From Demequina sp. NBRC 110055 (GTDB lineage Bacteria > Actinomycetota > Actinomycetes > Actinomycetales > Demequinaceae), in the NCBI RefSeq assembly GCF_002090135.1, contig NZ_BBRL01000004.1:186001-250000 (forward strand): a stretch of 64,000 nt of DNA, written 5' to 3'. A program made the position numbers and the translations under genes. How positions within the stretch are numbered: the first letter of the stretch is position 1; each line of letters starts with the position of its first letter. The notes under the pieces were generated by a model. It saw nothing but the letters and a program-made list of their open reading frames with translations, was not told where the DNA came from and searched no databases. Positions 12,634-21,843 of the stretch are shown here, piece after piece.

Positions 12634-13283
12634 CGCTTCTCCTCCCAGCCCTGCTCGCGCGCGACCTTGAGGCCCGCAAGCGTGGGGTCACCCACGCCCT
12701 GGTCCTCATTCGCACGGCCGTCCTCGAAGCCCGCGAGCACGCGCTCGGTCTCCTTGAAGGTACCGACCTTGTGCGAGCCACGCGTGGGCTTGACGTCGCG
12801 TCCCTCGAGAATGTCGTCCACGACGCGCAGTGCGCGGTCGGGCGTCATGTTGTCGAAGAACTCCCAGTTGACCATCATCACGGGGGCGTAGTCGCACGCC
12901 GCATTGCACTCGATGCGCTCGAGCGTGATCTTGCCATCCGCGGTGGTCTCGTCGTGACCGACGCCGGCCTTCTCGGACACCTGGCGCCAGATCTCGTCGC
13001 CGCCCATGATCGCGCACAGCGCGGTGGTGCACACGCCCACCTGGTACTCGCCGTTGGGGCGGCGCTTGTACTGGGTGTAGAAGGTCGCGACGGCGCTGAC
13101 CTCGGCGCTGGTGAGTTCCACGGTCTTCGCGCAGAACGCGATGCCGTCGGGGCTCACGTAGCCGTCCACGGACTGCACGAGGTGCAGCAGCGGCAGCAGC
13201 GCGGAGCGCTTGACGGGGTAGCGCGAGACGATGTCCGCGGCGTCCGCTTCGAGCTGCGCGAGGGTCTCAGGGGTGTAGGTCAT
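12630..13283 (-). CDS. nuoE: NADH-quinone oxidoreductase subunit E
   Basis: The 24-kDa-type subunit of complex I, a thioredoxin-like fold carrying a [2Fe-2S] cluster. The four ligand cysteines are visible as CTTALC (Cx4C) and [10 protein letters not shown] (Cx3C). At 217 residues it has a C-terminal extension of about 50 residues beyond the usual domain (after [11 protein letters not shown]), ending in a basic stretch. It overlaps nuoD and nuoF by 4 bp. Confidence 0.95.
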   Translation of the reverse strand: MTYTPETLAQLEADAADIVSRYPVKRSALLPLLHLVQSVDGYVSPDGIAFCAKTVELTSAEVSAVATFYTQYKRRPNGEYQVGVCTTALCAIMGGDEIWRQVSEKAGVGHDETTADGKITLERIECNAACDYAPVMMVNWEFFDNMTPDRALRVVDDILEGRDVKPTRGSHKVGTFKETERVLAGFEDGRANEDQGVGDPTLAGLKVAREQGWEEKR

Positions 13284-14620
13284 CGGTCCACGCCTCCCAG
13301 CACCATGTCGATCGACGCGATGGCGACCACGACATCGGCCATCTGGCCGCCCTGCGCCATGATCGACAGTGCCTGCAAGTTGTTGAATCCCGGGTCACGG
13401 AAGTGGGCGCGCCACGGCTTGGTGCCGCCGTCGGACACCAGGTGCACGCCGAGCAGTCCCTTGGGGCCCTCGATCGCCTGGTACACCTGGCCGGCGGGGA
13501 CGTCGAAGCCCTCGGTCACCAGCTTGAAGTGGTGGATCAGCGCCTCCATGGACTCGCCCATGATGTGCTTGATGTGCTTGGGCGAGTTGCCCTGGCCGTC
13601 GCCGCCAATGGACAGCTGTGCGGGCCAGGCGATCTTCTTGTCCTCGACCATGACGGGGCCGTCGCCCATCTTCTCGAGACGGTCGGCACACTGCGCGACG
13701 ATCTTGAGCGACTCGTAGCACTCCTCCATACGGATGACCATGCGCGACCACGCGTCGTTGTCCGTCGAGGTGGGGACCTGGAAGTCATAGGTCTCGTAGC
13801 CGCAGTACGGCTCGGCCTTACGCAGGTCATAGGGCAGGCCCGTCGAGCGCAGGATGGGACCGGTAATGCCCAGGGCCATGCAGGCCGACAGGTTCATGGT
13901 CGCGACGTTCTTGAGGCGCCCCTTGAGGATGGGGTTCTCCATCTGCAGGAGGGCGAGCTCGTCGAGCCCCTCCTTGACCTTGGGGATCATCGCGCGGATC
14001 ATCTCGACGCCGCCCTCGGGCAGGCCCTGGGCCACGCCGCCGGGACGGACGTACGCGTTGTTGGTGCGCAGGCCGGAGATCGCCTCGATGACGCGGAAGG
14101 TCTCCTCGCGCGCCACGAATGCCGTGGTCATGATGGTCGTCGCACCCAGCTCGTTACCGCCGGTGCCGACGGCGACGAGGTGCGAGCCGATGCGGGTGAG
14201 CTCGGCCATGAGCACACGCAGCACGGAGGCGCGCTCGGGGATGTCGTCGGTGATGCCGAGCAGCTTCTCGATACCCAGGCAGTACGCGAGCTCCTGAGTC
14301 ATGGAGGCCACGTAGTCCATGCGCGTGCAGAAGGTCACGCCCTGGGTCCAGGTGCGGAACTCCATGTTCTTCTCGATGCCCGTGTGGAGGTAGCCGATGC
14401 CGGCGCGGGCCTCCGTGACGATCTCGCCCTCGAGCTCGAGCATGACGCGCAGCACACCGTGGGTCGACGGGTGCTGGGGGCCCATGTTCATGACGATGCG
14501 CTGCTGGCCCAGGCGGGCGGCCTCGGCGGCCACCTCGGACCAGTCCGAGCCGTAGACGGTGTACTCGGGGACGTCGGGGTCCTCGACGAAGGGGCCGGTG
14601 GCCTTCGTGTCGGTGCTCAT
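13280..14620 (-). CDS. nuoD: NADH-quinone oxidoreductase subunit D
   Basis: The 49-kDa-type subunit of complex I that, with NuoB, forms the quinone-reducing site. It derives from the large subunit of NiFe hydrogenases but lacks the metal cysteines. At 446 residues it shows [14 protein letters not shown] near the N-terminus, [16 protein letters not shown], and the C-terminal [20 protein letters not shown] segment. It overlaps nuoC and nuoE by 4 bp. Length is slightly above the E. coli D domain and typical of separate NuoD proteins. Confidence 0.97.
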   Translation of the reverse strand: MSTDTKATGPFVEDPDVPEYTVYGSDWSEVAAEAARLGQQRIVMNMGPQHPSTHGVLRVMLELEGEIVTEARAGIGYLHTGIEKNMEFRTWTQGVTFCTRMDYVASMTQELAYCLGIEKLLGITDDIPERASVLRVLMAELTRIGSHLVAVGTGGNELGATTIMTTAFVAREETFRVIEAISGLRTNNAYVRPGGVAQGLPEGGVEMIRAMIPKVKEGLDELALLQMENPILKGRLKNVATMNLSACMALGITGPILRSTGLPYDLRKAEPYCGYETYDFQVPTSTDNDAWSRMVIRMEECYESLKIVAQCADRLEKMGDGPVMVEDKKIAWPAQLSIGGDGQGNSPKHIKHIMGESMEALIHHFKLVTEGFDVPAGQVYQAIEGPKGLLGVHLVSDGGTKPWRAHFRDPGFNNLQALSIMAQGGQMADVVVAIASIDMVLGGVDR

Positions 14621-15324
14621 CGGTACTGCCTCCGCTCATCGGGCGAGGGAATCTCGGCGCCCTTGTACTCGACGGGGATGCCGCCGAGCGGATAGTCCTT
14701 GCGCTGCGGGTGGCCTACCCAGTCGTCGGGCATCTCGATGCGGGCGAGCGAGGGGTGGCCGTCGAAGATGATGCCGAAGAAGTCCCAGGTCTCGCGCTCG
14801 TGCCAGTTGTTCATCGGGTAGATCGACGTGATCGACGGGATGTGCGAGTCGCCGTCGGGGACGGCGACCTCGAGGCGCAGGCGTCGGTTGTGCGTGACCG
14901 ACTGCATCGGGTAGACGGCGTGGAGCTCACGGCCGGTGTCCGCGGGGTAGTGGACGCCGGAGACTCCCAGGCACATCTCGAAGCGGAGGTCCTGGTCGTC
15001 GCGCAGGTGCTGCGCGACGGCGAGCAGGTGCTCACGAGCGATGTACAGCGTGAGCTCGCCGCGATCGACCACGACGTACTCGATCGCCTCATCGGCGTCG
15101 TCGCCCAGCAGCTCGCTGAGGACGTCGACGACGCCGTCAAACCATTCGCCGTAGGGGCGCTCCGAGGCGCCCGGCATCTGCACCTGCTGGACGAGCCCGT
15201 CGTAGCCGGACGTATCGCCCTTGGCGCCAAACATGCCCTCGCGGACGTTGATCAGCGTCAGCGGCGCGCGACCCTCGGGGGACGCGGGGCCGGTGACGGC
15301 GTCGAGGTTCTTGTCGTCGCTCAC
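14617..15324 (-). CDS. nuoC: NADH-quinone oxidoreductase subunit C
   Basis: The 30-kDa-type peripheral-arm subunit of complex I. I choose the GTG at 15324 because it overlaps the nuoB stop as GTGA; this gives 235 residues. The conserved C-terminal block holds [32 protein letters not shown], the [19 protein letters not shown] motif and a final SPDERRQYR. The first 40 residues are variable. It is separate from nuoD here, unlike the fused CD gene of enterobacteria. Confidence 0.95.
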   Translation of the reverse strand: MSDDKNLDAVTGPASPEGRAPLTLINVREGMFGAKGDTSGYDGLVQQVQMPGASERPYGEWFDGVVDVLSELLGDDADEAIEYVVVDRGELTLYIAREHLLAVAQHLRDDQDLRFEMCLGVSGVHYPADTGRELHAVYPMQSVTHNRRLRLEVAVPDGDSHIPSITSIYPMNNWHERETWDFFGIIFDGHPSLARIEMPDDWVGHPQRKDYPLGGIPVEYKGAEIPSPDERRQYR

Positions 15325-15872
15325 CGCAGCAGGCCCTTCATCTCGGAGGTGGGGGTCGCGGCGAGCGCGGCCGCCTCGGCCTTGCGCGCGATCTCCTTGC
15401 GGTGCGACAGCATCGGGTACTGCTTGACCTGCTCCTGGAGGGTGATGAGCGCGTTCAGCAGCATCTCGGGGCGCGGCGGGCAGCCCGGCAGATACACGTC
15501 CACGGGGACGACGTGGTCCACGCCGGGCACGATCGCGTAGTTGTTGAACATGCCGCCCGACGAGGCGCACACGCCCATCGAGATGACCCACTTGGGCTCG
15601 GGCATCTGGTCGTACACCTGGCGCACGATGGGCGCCATCTTCTGCGACACACGGCCGGCGACGATCATCATGTCGGCCTGACGCGGCGAGGCGCGGAACA
15701 CCTCGGCGCCAAAGCGCGCGATGTCAAAGCGGGACGTACCGGTGCCCATCATCTCGATCGCGCAACAGGCGAGACCAAAGGTCGCGGGCCACAGCGAGCC
15801 GGCGCGCATGGCGCCCACGAACTTCTCGACGGTGCCCAGCAGGAACGGAGGTGCGCTGTCGTCATGTGCCAT
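15321..15872 (-). CDS. nuoB: NADH-quinone oxidoreductase subunit B ([4Fe-4S] cluster N2)
   Basis: Subunit that carries the terminal [4Fe-4S] cluster N2, which reduces the quinone. Ligand cysteines are the adjacent pair in [10 protein letters not shown], the cysteine in [14 protein letters not shown], and the one in [12 protein letters not shown]. It has 183 residues. The ATG at 15872 lies 6 bases downstream of the nuoA stop. The last 30 residues are Ala-rich and variable. Confidence 0.97.
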   Translation of the reverse strand: MAHDDSAPPFLLGTVEKFVGAMRAGSLWPATFGLACCAIEMMGTGTSRFDIARFGAEVFRASPRQADMMIVAGRVSQKMAPIVRQVYDQMPEPKWVISMGVCASSGGMFNNYAIVPGVDHVVPVDVYLPGCPPRPEMLLNALITLQEQVKQYPMLSHRKEIARKAEAAALAATPTSEMKGLLR

Positions 15873-15878
15873 GTCAGA

Positions 15879-16238
15879 TCACTCCCAGTCGAATCCGCCG
15901 CGTCGCCACTCGTACACGAACGGGATCGTGATGAGGACGAGGAACGTCATGGTGGCGATGAGGCCAAACCAGCCCAGCGCCTGGTGGGCGATGGCCCACG
16001 GGTAGAGGAACACCACCTCGATGTCGAACACGATGAAGCTCATCGCGACGAGGTAGTACTTAATCGGGATGCGCCCGCCGCCCGCGGCGCCGGGGGTGGG
16101 CTGCAGGCCCGACTCGTACTGGTCGAGCTTGGCCGAGTTGTAACGCTTGGGACCAATCAGGTTGCTGGCCATGAGGCCCGCCGCTGCCATGAGTCCCGCG
16201 ATGACGATCATCACCACGATCGGCACATACGGATTCAC
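15879..16238 (-). CDS. nuoA: NADH-quinone oxidoreductase subunit A
   Basis: Small membrane subunit of complex I with three transmembrane helices. The GTG at 16238 is preferred over an upstream ATG because an AAGGGAG ribosome-binding sequence sits just ahead of it and translation then begins directly with the first helix (NPYVPIVVMIVIAG). This gives 119 residues. YESGLQPTPGA and the FDIEVVFLYPWA motif are family signatures. It is the first nuo gene. The 46-base gap to the upstream reductase gene shows no clear terminator, so the reductase may share the transcript. Confidence 0.95.
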   Translation of the reverse strand: MNPYVPIVVMIVIAGLMAAAGLMASNLIGPKRYNSAKLDQYESGLQPTPGAAGGGRIPIKYYLVAMSFIVFDIEVVFLYPWAIAHQALGWFGLIATMTFLVLITIPFVYEWRRGGFDWE

Positions 16239-16284
16239 TGGTCGACTCCCTTGCTTGTCTCGTCCTCGGCTCGCCGTGCGCGGC

Positions 16285-17568
16285 TCATGCGGCCGGCGCA
16301 ATCTTTGTCAGTGTGGACAACAGCCTGTCGGCCCAGTCCCCGCCACGCGGCTCATAGACATCCGCGAGCAGTTTATGCGTAAACCTCATGATGACCGGAC
16401 GAGGAAGCCCGTAGCGGGTGCACACCTTCATGACCTCGGGATGCGAGATCAGTTGGGCGAAGACCCGGCCCAGCGAGTAGTACCCGCCCAGGTCGTCCTT
16501 CATTCGTGTCGCGTAGCCCGCGAGCGCGGCCTCCTTGGCGGCGTCGGTTGTCGCCTCGCGCCAGGCCACCATCTGCTCGGTGGCGCGGCGGGCGGCCTGC
16601 ATCGCGTACGCGATGCCTTCGCCGTTAAACGGGTTCACCATGCCGCCCGAGTCGCCGACCAGCATCATGCCGGGCACGTAGTGGGGCTGGCGGTTGAAGG
16701 CCATAGGAATGGCCGCGCCCTGCACCTTGGACACGGGGACGTCGGGGTCGATCTCCCAGCCCTCGATGCCGTTGCGAACCCAGCCGTCGAACAGCGCGCG
16801 GTGGTCGAGGCCCGAGGGCTGACCGTTGGGGCTGAGAGTGCCCAGGCCCACGTTGGCGGTGCCGTCACCGAGCGGGAAGATCCAGCCGTAGCCGGGCAGC
16901 AGGTTCGAGTTCCCGGGCTCGCCGTCCCAGATGGTGAGGTGGCCCTCCATCCACTCCTCGTCGTGGCGGGGGGTCTCGAAGTACGTGCGCACCGCCACGC
17001 CCATGGGCCGGTCGTCCTTGCGCTCCATGCCAAGGCCGAGGGCGATGCGCGCGGAGACGCCGTCGGCAGCGATAACGACCGGGGCCGTGTAGGTGACTTC
17101 GTCACCGACCTTGCGGCCCTTGTCATCGGTCTCGCGCGCGGTCACGCCGATGACCCGCCCGGTGCGCTCGTCGCGCACGGCGCCGGTGACGAACCAGCCC
17201 TCGCGGACATCGGCGCCTGCGGAGCGGGCGTGCTCGGCCAGCTTGTGGTCAAAGTTCGCGCGCGGCAGCGACAGGCCGTAGTTCGGGAACGACTCCTGCT
17301 CGTGCCAGGGGAACTCCAGGCGGTGGCCGCCGCCGACCATCCTCAGGCCCCAGTTGGGAATCCACCCCTCCTCGCGGGGGGTGGGCAGGCCGATCAGGTC
17401 GATCTCGCGCACGGCGCGGGGGGTGAGGCCGTCGCCGCAGACCTTCTCGCGCGGGAAGCGCGACTTCTCCAGGGCGATGACGTCGAAACCCTCGGATGCC
17501 AGGTAGTACGCGGCGGCGGAGCCTCCGGGCCCTGCGCCCACCACGATGACATCGGCTGTGGATTTCAC
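16285..17568 (-). CDS. Geranylgeranyl-reductase-family flavoprotein (probable menaquinone side-chain reductase)
   Basis: FAD-dependent oxidoreductase of the geranylgeranyl reductase family. In mycobacteria the relative MenJ reduces one double bond of the menaquinone tail; that role is the best inference here. The N-terminal VIVVGAGPGGSAAAYYL is the dinucleotide-binding motif, EKVCGDGLTPRAVRE is the family signature, and LVGDSGGMVNPFNGEGIAYA is the second FAD-binding motif. I take the GTG at 17568 as start, because TAGGCT lies exactly 6 bases before it, giving a leaderless message of 427 residues; an ATG at 17574 is the alternative. It sits just upstream of nuoA on the same strand. Confidence 0.85.
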   Translation of the reverse strand: MKSTADVIVVGAGPGGSAAAYYLASEGFDVIALEKSRFPREKVCGDGLTPRAVREIDLIGLPTPREEGWIPNWGLRMVGGGHRLEFPWHEQESFPNYGLSLPRANFDHKLAEHARSAGADVREGWFVTGAVRDERTGRVIGVTARETDDKGRKVGDEVTYTAPVVIAADGVSARIALGLGMERKDDRPMGVAVRTYFETPRHDEEWMEGHLTIWDGEPGNSNLLPGYGWIFPLGDGTANVGLGTLSPNGQPSGLDHRALFDGWVRNGIEGWEIDPDVPVSKVQGAAIPMAFNRQPHYVPGMMLVGDSGGMVNPFNGEGIAYAMQAARRATEQMVAWREATTDAAKEAALAGYATRMKDDLGGYYSLGRVFAQLISHPEVMKVCTRYGLPRPVIMRFTHKLLADVYEPRGGDWADRLLSTLTKIAPAA

Positions 17569-17574
17569 GCACAT

Positions 17575-17580
17575 AGCCTA
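17575..17580 (-). promoter_or_regulatory. Leaderless -10 box for the reductase gene
   Basis: Read on the minus strand, TAGGCT is followed by 6 bases and then GTG. This matches the actinobacterial TANNNT -10 hexamer placed so that transcription starts at the first base of the start codon. No convincing -35 hexamer is visible. It may drive the whole reductase-nuo unit. Confidence 0.55.
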
Positions 17581-17779
17581 CGGGGTGTGAGGGAGTGCGT
17601 GCGCACCTAAATGCGCCGCTCCCCGCACGAAAATGGCAACCCATCTGTTGCATAAATCGGGACCTAGATCCGTGGGACGTCGGTCCCGGCGGCCCCAGGC
17701 GCCCATTGGCGGCGTGCTGCGTCACCCGGCCAACGCATCGGCCCTCGTCATGGTTCCCCGCGACGTTCCCCGCTCCCCC

Positions 17780-17785
17780 TAGGCT
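17780..17785 (+). promoter_or_regulatory. Leaderless -10 box for the alditol oxidase gene
   Basis: TAGGCT is followed by 7 bases and the ATG at 17793, with no ribosome-binding sequence between them. This supports the ATG as both transcription and translation start. The 217-base gap upstream (to the divergent reductase gene) holds no open frame or strong hairpin that I can support. Confidence 0.55.
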
Positions 17786-17792
17786 GGCGGGC

Positions 17793-19049
17793 ATGAGCAT
17801 CGGCGCCACCTGGGCAGGCACTCACCACTTCCGCGCGAGTGACCTGGTCGAGGCGACCAGCATCGAGCAGGTCCAGGAGCTGCTCGCGGACACCGACGGT
17901 CCCGTGCGAGCGCTCGGCACCCGCCACAGCTTCAACGACCTCGCCGACACCGCGGGCACGCTCGTCACCGTCACGGACATCCCCGCCGACCCGGTCCTCG
18001 ACGAGGAGGCGCGCACCGTCACCGTCGGCGCGGGCGTGCGCTACGGCGTGCTGGCCGCCTGGCTCCACGAACGCGGCTGGGCGCTGCACAACATGGGCTC
18101 GCTGCCCCACATCTCGGTGGGCGGGGCCGTAGCGACGGGCACCCACGGTTCGGGGCTCACCAACGGATGTTTGGCCGATGCCGTGGCCGGCTTGCAATTT
18201 GTGGGCGCCCAGGGAGTGCTGCGCACCGTGGCCCGTGGCCAGGATGGCTTCGAGGGGCTCGTCATCGGCCTGGGGGCCTACGGCGTGGTGGTGCGCCTCA
18301 CCTTGGACATCCAGCCCTCCTACGTGGTCCGTCAGGACGTGTACCGCGGCCTGCCGTGGTCGGCGCTGCTCGACGACCTTCCGGGAGTCATGGGCGCCGG
18401 CTACTCCGTGAGCGCGTTCACCACCTGGGACGAGGAGACGGTGCAGCAGGTGTGGCGCAAGACCCGCCTCGGCGTGAGCGACGAGCCCGGGCCGACGTGG
18501 CTGGGCTCGCGCCTCGAGACCCCCGACGAGTCGGGGCTGGTCGACGCCGACCCGGCGGCACTCACGGTGCGCGGCGGTGTCGAGGGTCCGTGGCTCGAGC
18601 GGCTCCCGCACTTCCGCCTGGACCACACTCCCTCGAATGGCGACGAGATCCAGACCGAGTACTTCGTGGCGCTCGAGGACGGGGCCGATGCGTTGGTAGC
18701 GGTCCGCGCCCTGGCCGCCGACATCGCGCCGCACCTCCTGGTGACGGAGCTCCGGACGTTGGCCGCCGACGGCCTGTGGCTCTCGGGCGCCTACCGGCGC
18801 GACACTCTCGCGATCCACTTCACGTGGCGCAACCGGCCCGCCGAGGTCGCCGCGCTCACGCCGCGCATCGAGGAGGCGCTCGCGCCGTTCGGCGCTCGCC
18901 CGCACTGGGGCAAGGTCCACACGATGACGGCCGATGCCGTGGCCGCCGTCCATCCTCAGCTCGCCCAGGCGAGGCTGTTGTTCGAGGCCCTCGACCCGAC
19001 GGGTCGGTTCGCGAACGCGCACCTCAGGCGGCTGGGGATCCGCGCGTAG
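17793..19049 (+). CDS. Alditol (xylitol/sorbitol) oxidase-like FAD enzyme
   Basis: Flavoenzyme of the vanillyl-alcohol/L-gulonolactone oxidase group. At 418 residues it matches the size and, as I remember them, many segments of Streptomyces alditol oxidase, which oxidises sugar alcohols at C1 with O2 to give an aldose and H2O2. GTRHSFNDLAD (from residue 42) contains the histidine (H45) that covalently binds FAD in the family. NMGSLPHISVGGAVATGTHG is the second FAD-binding block, and the C-terminal RPHWGKVHTM segment is also characteristic. The start is set by the leaderless -10 box. It is a single gene between two divergent or separate units. The exact polyol cannot be told from sequence. Confidence 0.78.
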   Translation: MSIGATWAGTHHFRASDLVEATSIEQVQELLADTDGPVRALGTRHSFNDLADTAGTLVTVTDIPADPVLDEEARTVTVGAGVRYGVLAAWLHERGWALHNMGSLPHISVGGAVATGTHGSGLTNGCLADAVAGLQFVGAQGVLRTVARGQDGFEGLVIGLGAYGVVVRLTLDIQPSYVVRQDVYRGLPWSALLDDLPGVMGAGYSVSAFTTWDEETVQQVWRKTRLGVSDEPGPTWLGSRLETPDESGLVDADPAALTVRGGVEGPWLERLPHFRLDHTPSNGDEIQTEYFVALEDGADALVAVRALAADIAPHLLVTELRTLAADGLWLSGAYRRDTLAIHFTWRNRPAEVAALTPRIEEALAPFGARPHWGKVHTMTADAVAAVHPQLAQARLLFEALDPTGRFANAHLRRLGIRA

Positions 19050-19089
19050 GCGAGACCGCGCGCGGTCCTGCCGGGGCATCGGCCCGGCG

Positions 19090-19095
19090 TAGGCT
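19090..19095 (+). promoter_or_regulatory. Leaderless -10 box for menF
   Basis: TAGGCT followed by 6 bases and the GTG at 19102. It is the same arrangement as upstream of the other menaquinone genes menC, menB and menE, so these units share promoter architecture. Confidence 0.55.
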
Positions 19096-19101
19096 CGTCA
19101 G

Positions 19102-20364
19102 GTGAGCGTCCAACCAGCCACCCCCGGCCCGCTGACCGTCCGCACCGTGGAGATCGACCATCCCGGTGACCTCATCTCGCGGTTGCCGGTCCCCGGGATC
19201 TCGTGGGTGAGGCGCGGCGAGGGCATGGTCGCGTGGGGCGAGGTCGCCCGGCTCGACACCGCTGGGACCCATCGCATCGACGAGGCCGACGCCTGGTGGC
19301 GCCGCGTCACCCGGCACGCCGTGGTGCGCGACGACGTCCACGTTCCCGGCACCGGGCTGATCGCGTTCGGTTCCTTCGCCTTCGCCGACTCGTCGCCCGC
19401 GGGCGGGGCGCTCATCGTGCCGCGCTACGTGCTGGGCGTGCGCGGCGATACCGCGTGGCTCACCGTCATCTCGGAGGACGGCGCCATCGATCTCCCCGGG
19501 CTCGACGAGGCCACCGCGAACGCCACTCCCGTCGCTCCGATGCCCTCGGTTGCCATCGCGGACGGCGACCGCGACGCGTGGGCAAGCGCCGTGACGGCCG
19601 CCGTGGACCGCATCGGCGCCGGCGAGCTGGACAAGGTGGTGCTGGCGCGCGCGGTGGCGGCCACGGCATCGGCTCCCCTCGATACCCGAGCCGTGCTCGC
19701 ACGCCTGGCCGAAGACTACCCCAGCTGCTGGACGTTCGCCGTCGACGGGCTCATGGGCGCGACGCCCGAGCTGCTCGCGCGCGTGGACCACGGCCTGGTG
19801 ACGTCGCGCGTCCTCGCCGGCACCATCCGGCCCACGGGAGACGAGACGGCCGACCTCGCCCACGCCGCCGCGCTCGCGCGCTCATCGAAGGACCGCGAGG
19901 AGCACGAGTACGCGGTGCGCTCGGTGCGCGACGTGCTCGAGGCCCACTGTGGATCTGTCAATGTGCCCGAGGAGCCCTCGGTGCTGCACCTTCCGAACGT
20001 CATGCACCTCGCCACCGACGTCACGGGCGTGCTCAGCCACAACGCGTCGGCGCTCGAACTGATCCGCGAGCTGCACCCGTCGGCCGCCGTGTGCGGGACG
20101 CCCACACTCACGGCCGCGCGCGTGATCGACGAACTCGAGGGGCTCGACCGCGCCCGCTACGCCGGACCCGTGGGCTGGATCAACGCTGCGGGTGACGGCG
20201 AGTGGTGCATCGGCCTGCGCTCGGCCGAGGTGTCGCCGTCCGACCCCACTCGACTGCGCCTGTTCGCCGGCTGCGGGATCGTCGCGGCGAGCGAACCCGA
20301 CTCCGAATGGGCAGAATCGGAAGCGAAACTCGAGCCGATGCGCCGCGCGCTGGGAACGCTGTAG
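19102..20364 (+). CDS. menF: Isochorismate synthase, menaquinone pathway
   Basis: Chorismate-utilising enzyme that converts chorismate to isochorismate, the first step to menaquinone. The 420-residue protein has the conserved C-terminal chorismate-binding domain: LDKVVLARAVAA, GATPELLARV, AGTIRPTGD, SSKDREEHEYAV, LHPSAAVCGTPT, and WCIGLRSAEV with LFAGCGIVAASEPD near the end. The GTG start is supported by the leaderless -10 box. Other family members make anthranilate or salicylate. The menaquinone assignment follows from menD, menC, menB, menE and menA 16-23 kb downstream, now separated from menF by the T7SS island. Confidence 0.9.
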   Translation: MSVQPATPGPLTVRTVEIDHPGDLISRLPVPGISWVRRGEGMVAWGEVARLDTAGTHRIDEADAWWRRVTRHAVVRDDVHVPGTGLIAFGSFAFADSSPAGGALIVPRYVLGVRGDTAWLTVISEDGAIDLPGLDEATANATPVAPMPSVAIADGDRDAWASAVTAAVDRIGAGELDKVVLARAVAATASAPLDTRAVLARLAEDYPSCWTFAVDGLMGATPELLARVDHGLVTSRVLAGTIRPTGDETADLAHAAALARSSKDREEHEYAVRSVRDVLEAHCGSVNVPEEPSVLHLPNVMHLATDVTGVLSHNASALELIRELHPSAAVCGTPTLTAARVIDELEGLDRARYAGPVGWINAAGDGEWCIGLRSAEVSPSDPTRLRLFAGCGIVAASEPDSEWAESEAKLEPMRRALGTL

Positions 20365-20377
20365 GAGCCTGACCGCG

Positions 20378-20776
20378 TCAGACGATGTCGCCCGTCGCGG
20401 TCAGGATCGCGACTCCCCCACATTCCTCGCCCAGGGCTGCTGCCAGGGCAATCCCGAGGTTGGGGGCGACGTCCATCCCCACGGCGGGGTCGACCACCCA
20501 GGCACATACCTCGGTCCAGTATCGCGCCCCCGCCCATACGCCCGGGTCGTGAAGGCGCAGCACGCGTGGGATATCGGCGGAGTACGCGATCGCTTTGGGA
20601 ACGGACACCTCCAGCATCCGCCGGCCATACGCGTCGCACACGCTCGCCGTGGCGCCGTCGGCCGAGGGAAGCACCGTAAACGACTCGTCGACGCTCAAAG
20701 CGAGGTGCTCGATCAGGGCAGCCGACGGGCTGTCTTCCGTGAGCAACACCACGGGGACGAGGGCGCCGCTGCTCAT
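20378..20776 (-). CDS. Small hypothetical protein at the end of the T7SS operon
   Basis: Protein of 132 residues that I do not recognise. It has no signal peptide or membrane helix. The sequence is a soluble alpha/beta type with a conserved-looking stretch AYGRRMLEVSVPKAIAYSAD and a Gly/Ala-rich end. The start overlaps the upstream DUF6177-like gene by 4 bp, making it the seventh and last gene of the minus-strand T7SS operon; it ends 13 bp from the convergent menF stop. By position it may be a secretion accessory or chaperone-like protein, but nothing in the sequence proves this. Confidence 0.75.
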   Translation of the reverse strand: MSSGALVPVVLLTEDSPSAALIEHLALSVDESFTVLPSADGATASVCDAYGRRMLEVSVPKAIAYSADIPRVLRLHDPGVWAGARYWTEVCAWVVDPAVGMDVAPNLGIALAAALGEECGGVAILTATGDIV

Positions 20777-21843
20777 GAGTTGCCCTCCTTGGCACCCTCG
20801 GGCGACATGACGCCCGCCGCCGCTGAGAGGCGTTCCACGCCCACCTCCCGCAAGAGTTCCGCGAGCTGACCCCAGCTGCCGTTCGCACTGGGCTCGAAGG
20901 TCGCGACCAGGCTCGGAAGACGCTGGCGTCCCGCCCGCGAGAGACGATGACGGTCAGACCATTGATCGATGTCCTTGGCCAACCCGCGCGCGGCACGGGG
21001 CCCGACGAGGAGCGCCACCGGAGTGGGGGGCGATGCCCGCCCGGGACGCTGCACGAGGTCCGGCCAGCCGGTCACGGCCGATACCGCTCCCATGAGTGGC
21101 ATGCGAGCGGCGTCTGCGACCCGACGGAGCGCATGGTCTGCACGCTCCGTGATGGCCTCGAGCGCGCCGGCCATCACGGTCACCCCCGGCACCGAGGCCA
21201 GTCCCACGACCGTCTCGTCGACTCCCGTGGTGGTGCGTCGCGCCACGATCGTGGCCTCAATTCGCCCCTCGCGGCCTACCACCACCGAACGGGTGGACGT
21301 GGGCATGCGTCCTCGCGCATGGCGAGTGAGCACGTCCTCGTCCCACGGCAGCAGCGCGGGCTCGTGGGTGTTCCATCCCGCGGGGGCATCGTCCGCGAGC
21401 GCGGCGGCGAGGACCTCCAGCGTCCGCCCCAGCTCTGTGGCCTCGTCCGCGGCATGGTGGACGGACACGGAGAACGCCGCGACGAGGGTGGGAGGCGCGT
21501 CTAGCGTGCGTAGCGCCACCGGCGACTCACGGGGGCCGGGTGTGACGGGGTCGGCGACTGCACTCCACACGTGGCCGGTGGTCGGCGACTCCACTGTGCC
21601 GTCCGGCGCGGCCGCCACCCAGGCTCCACCGAGCACCTCGACCAGATAGCGCGCGGCGAAGGTCATCTCTGCGCCGGGGCGGGTGCGAAGGACCGGTCTG
21701 AGGCCGATCTCCGCCGCACGAGCAAGAACGTCGACCAGGGCATCGCTCAGATAGACCACGCGAGCCGGGGCGTCAACCACCACCATGGACTCGGTCACGG
21801 CTGCGACAAGCGGATGGTGACCCAGGTCAACTTCACCGATCAT
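20773..21843 (-). CDS. DUF6177-like protein of the T7SS operon
   Basis: Soluble protein of 356 residues. The start region (LVAAVTESMVVVDAPARVVYLSD, shown here in two parts: LVAAVTESMVVV and DAPARVVYLSD) resembles my memory of the DUF6177 family found beside actinobacterial T7SS genes. No catalytic motif is evident. It overlaps eccC by 4 bp upstream and the 132-residue gene by 4 bp downstream, so it is co-translated with the secretion ATPase. A role in effector recognition or machine assembly is an inference from position only. Confidence 0.55.
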   Translation of the reverse strand: MIGEVDLGHHPLVAAVTESMVVVDAPARVVYLSDALVDVLARAAEIGLRPVLRTRPGAEMTFAARYLVEVLGGAWVAAAPDGTVESPTTGHVWSAVADPVTPGPRESPVALRTLDAPPTLVAAFSVSVHHAADEATELGRTLEVLAAALADDAPAGWNTHEPALLPWDEDVLTRHARGRMPTSTRSVVVGREGRIEATIVARRTTTGVDETVVGLASVPGVTVMAGALEAITERADHALRRVADAARMPLMGAVSAVTGWPDLVQRPGRASPPTPVALLVGPRAARGLAKDIDQWSDRHRLSRAGRQRLPSLVATFEPSANGSWGQLAELLREVGVERLSAAAGVMSPEGAKEGNS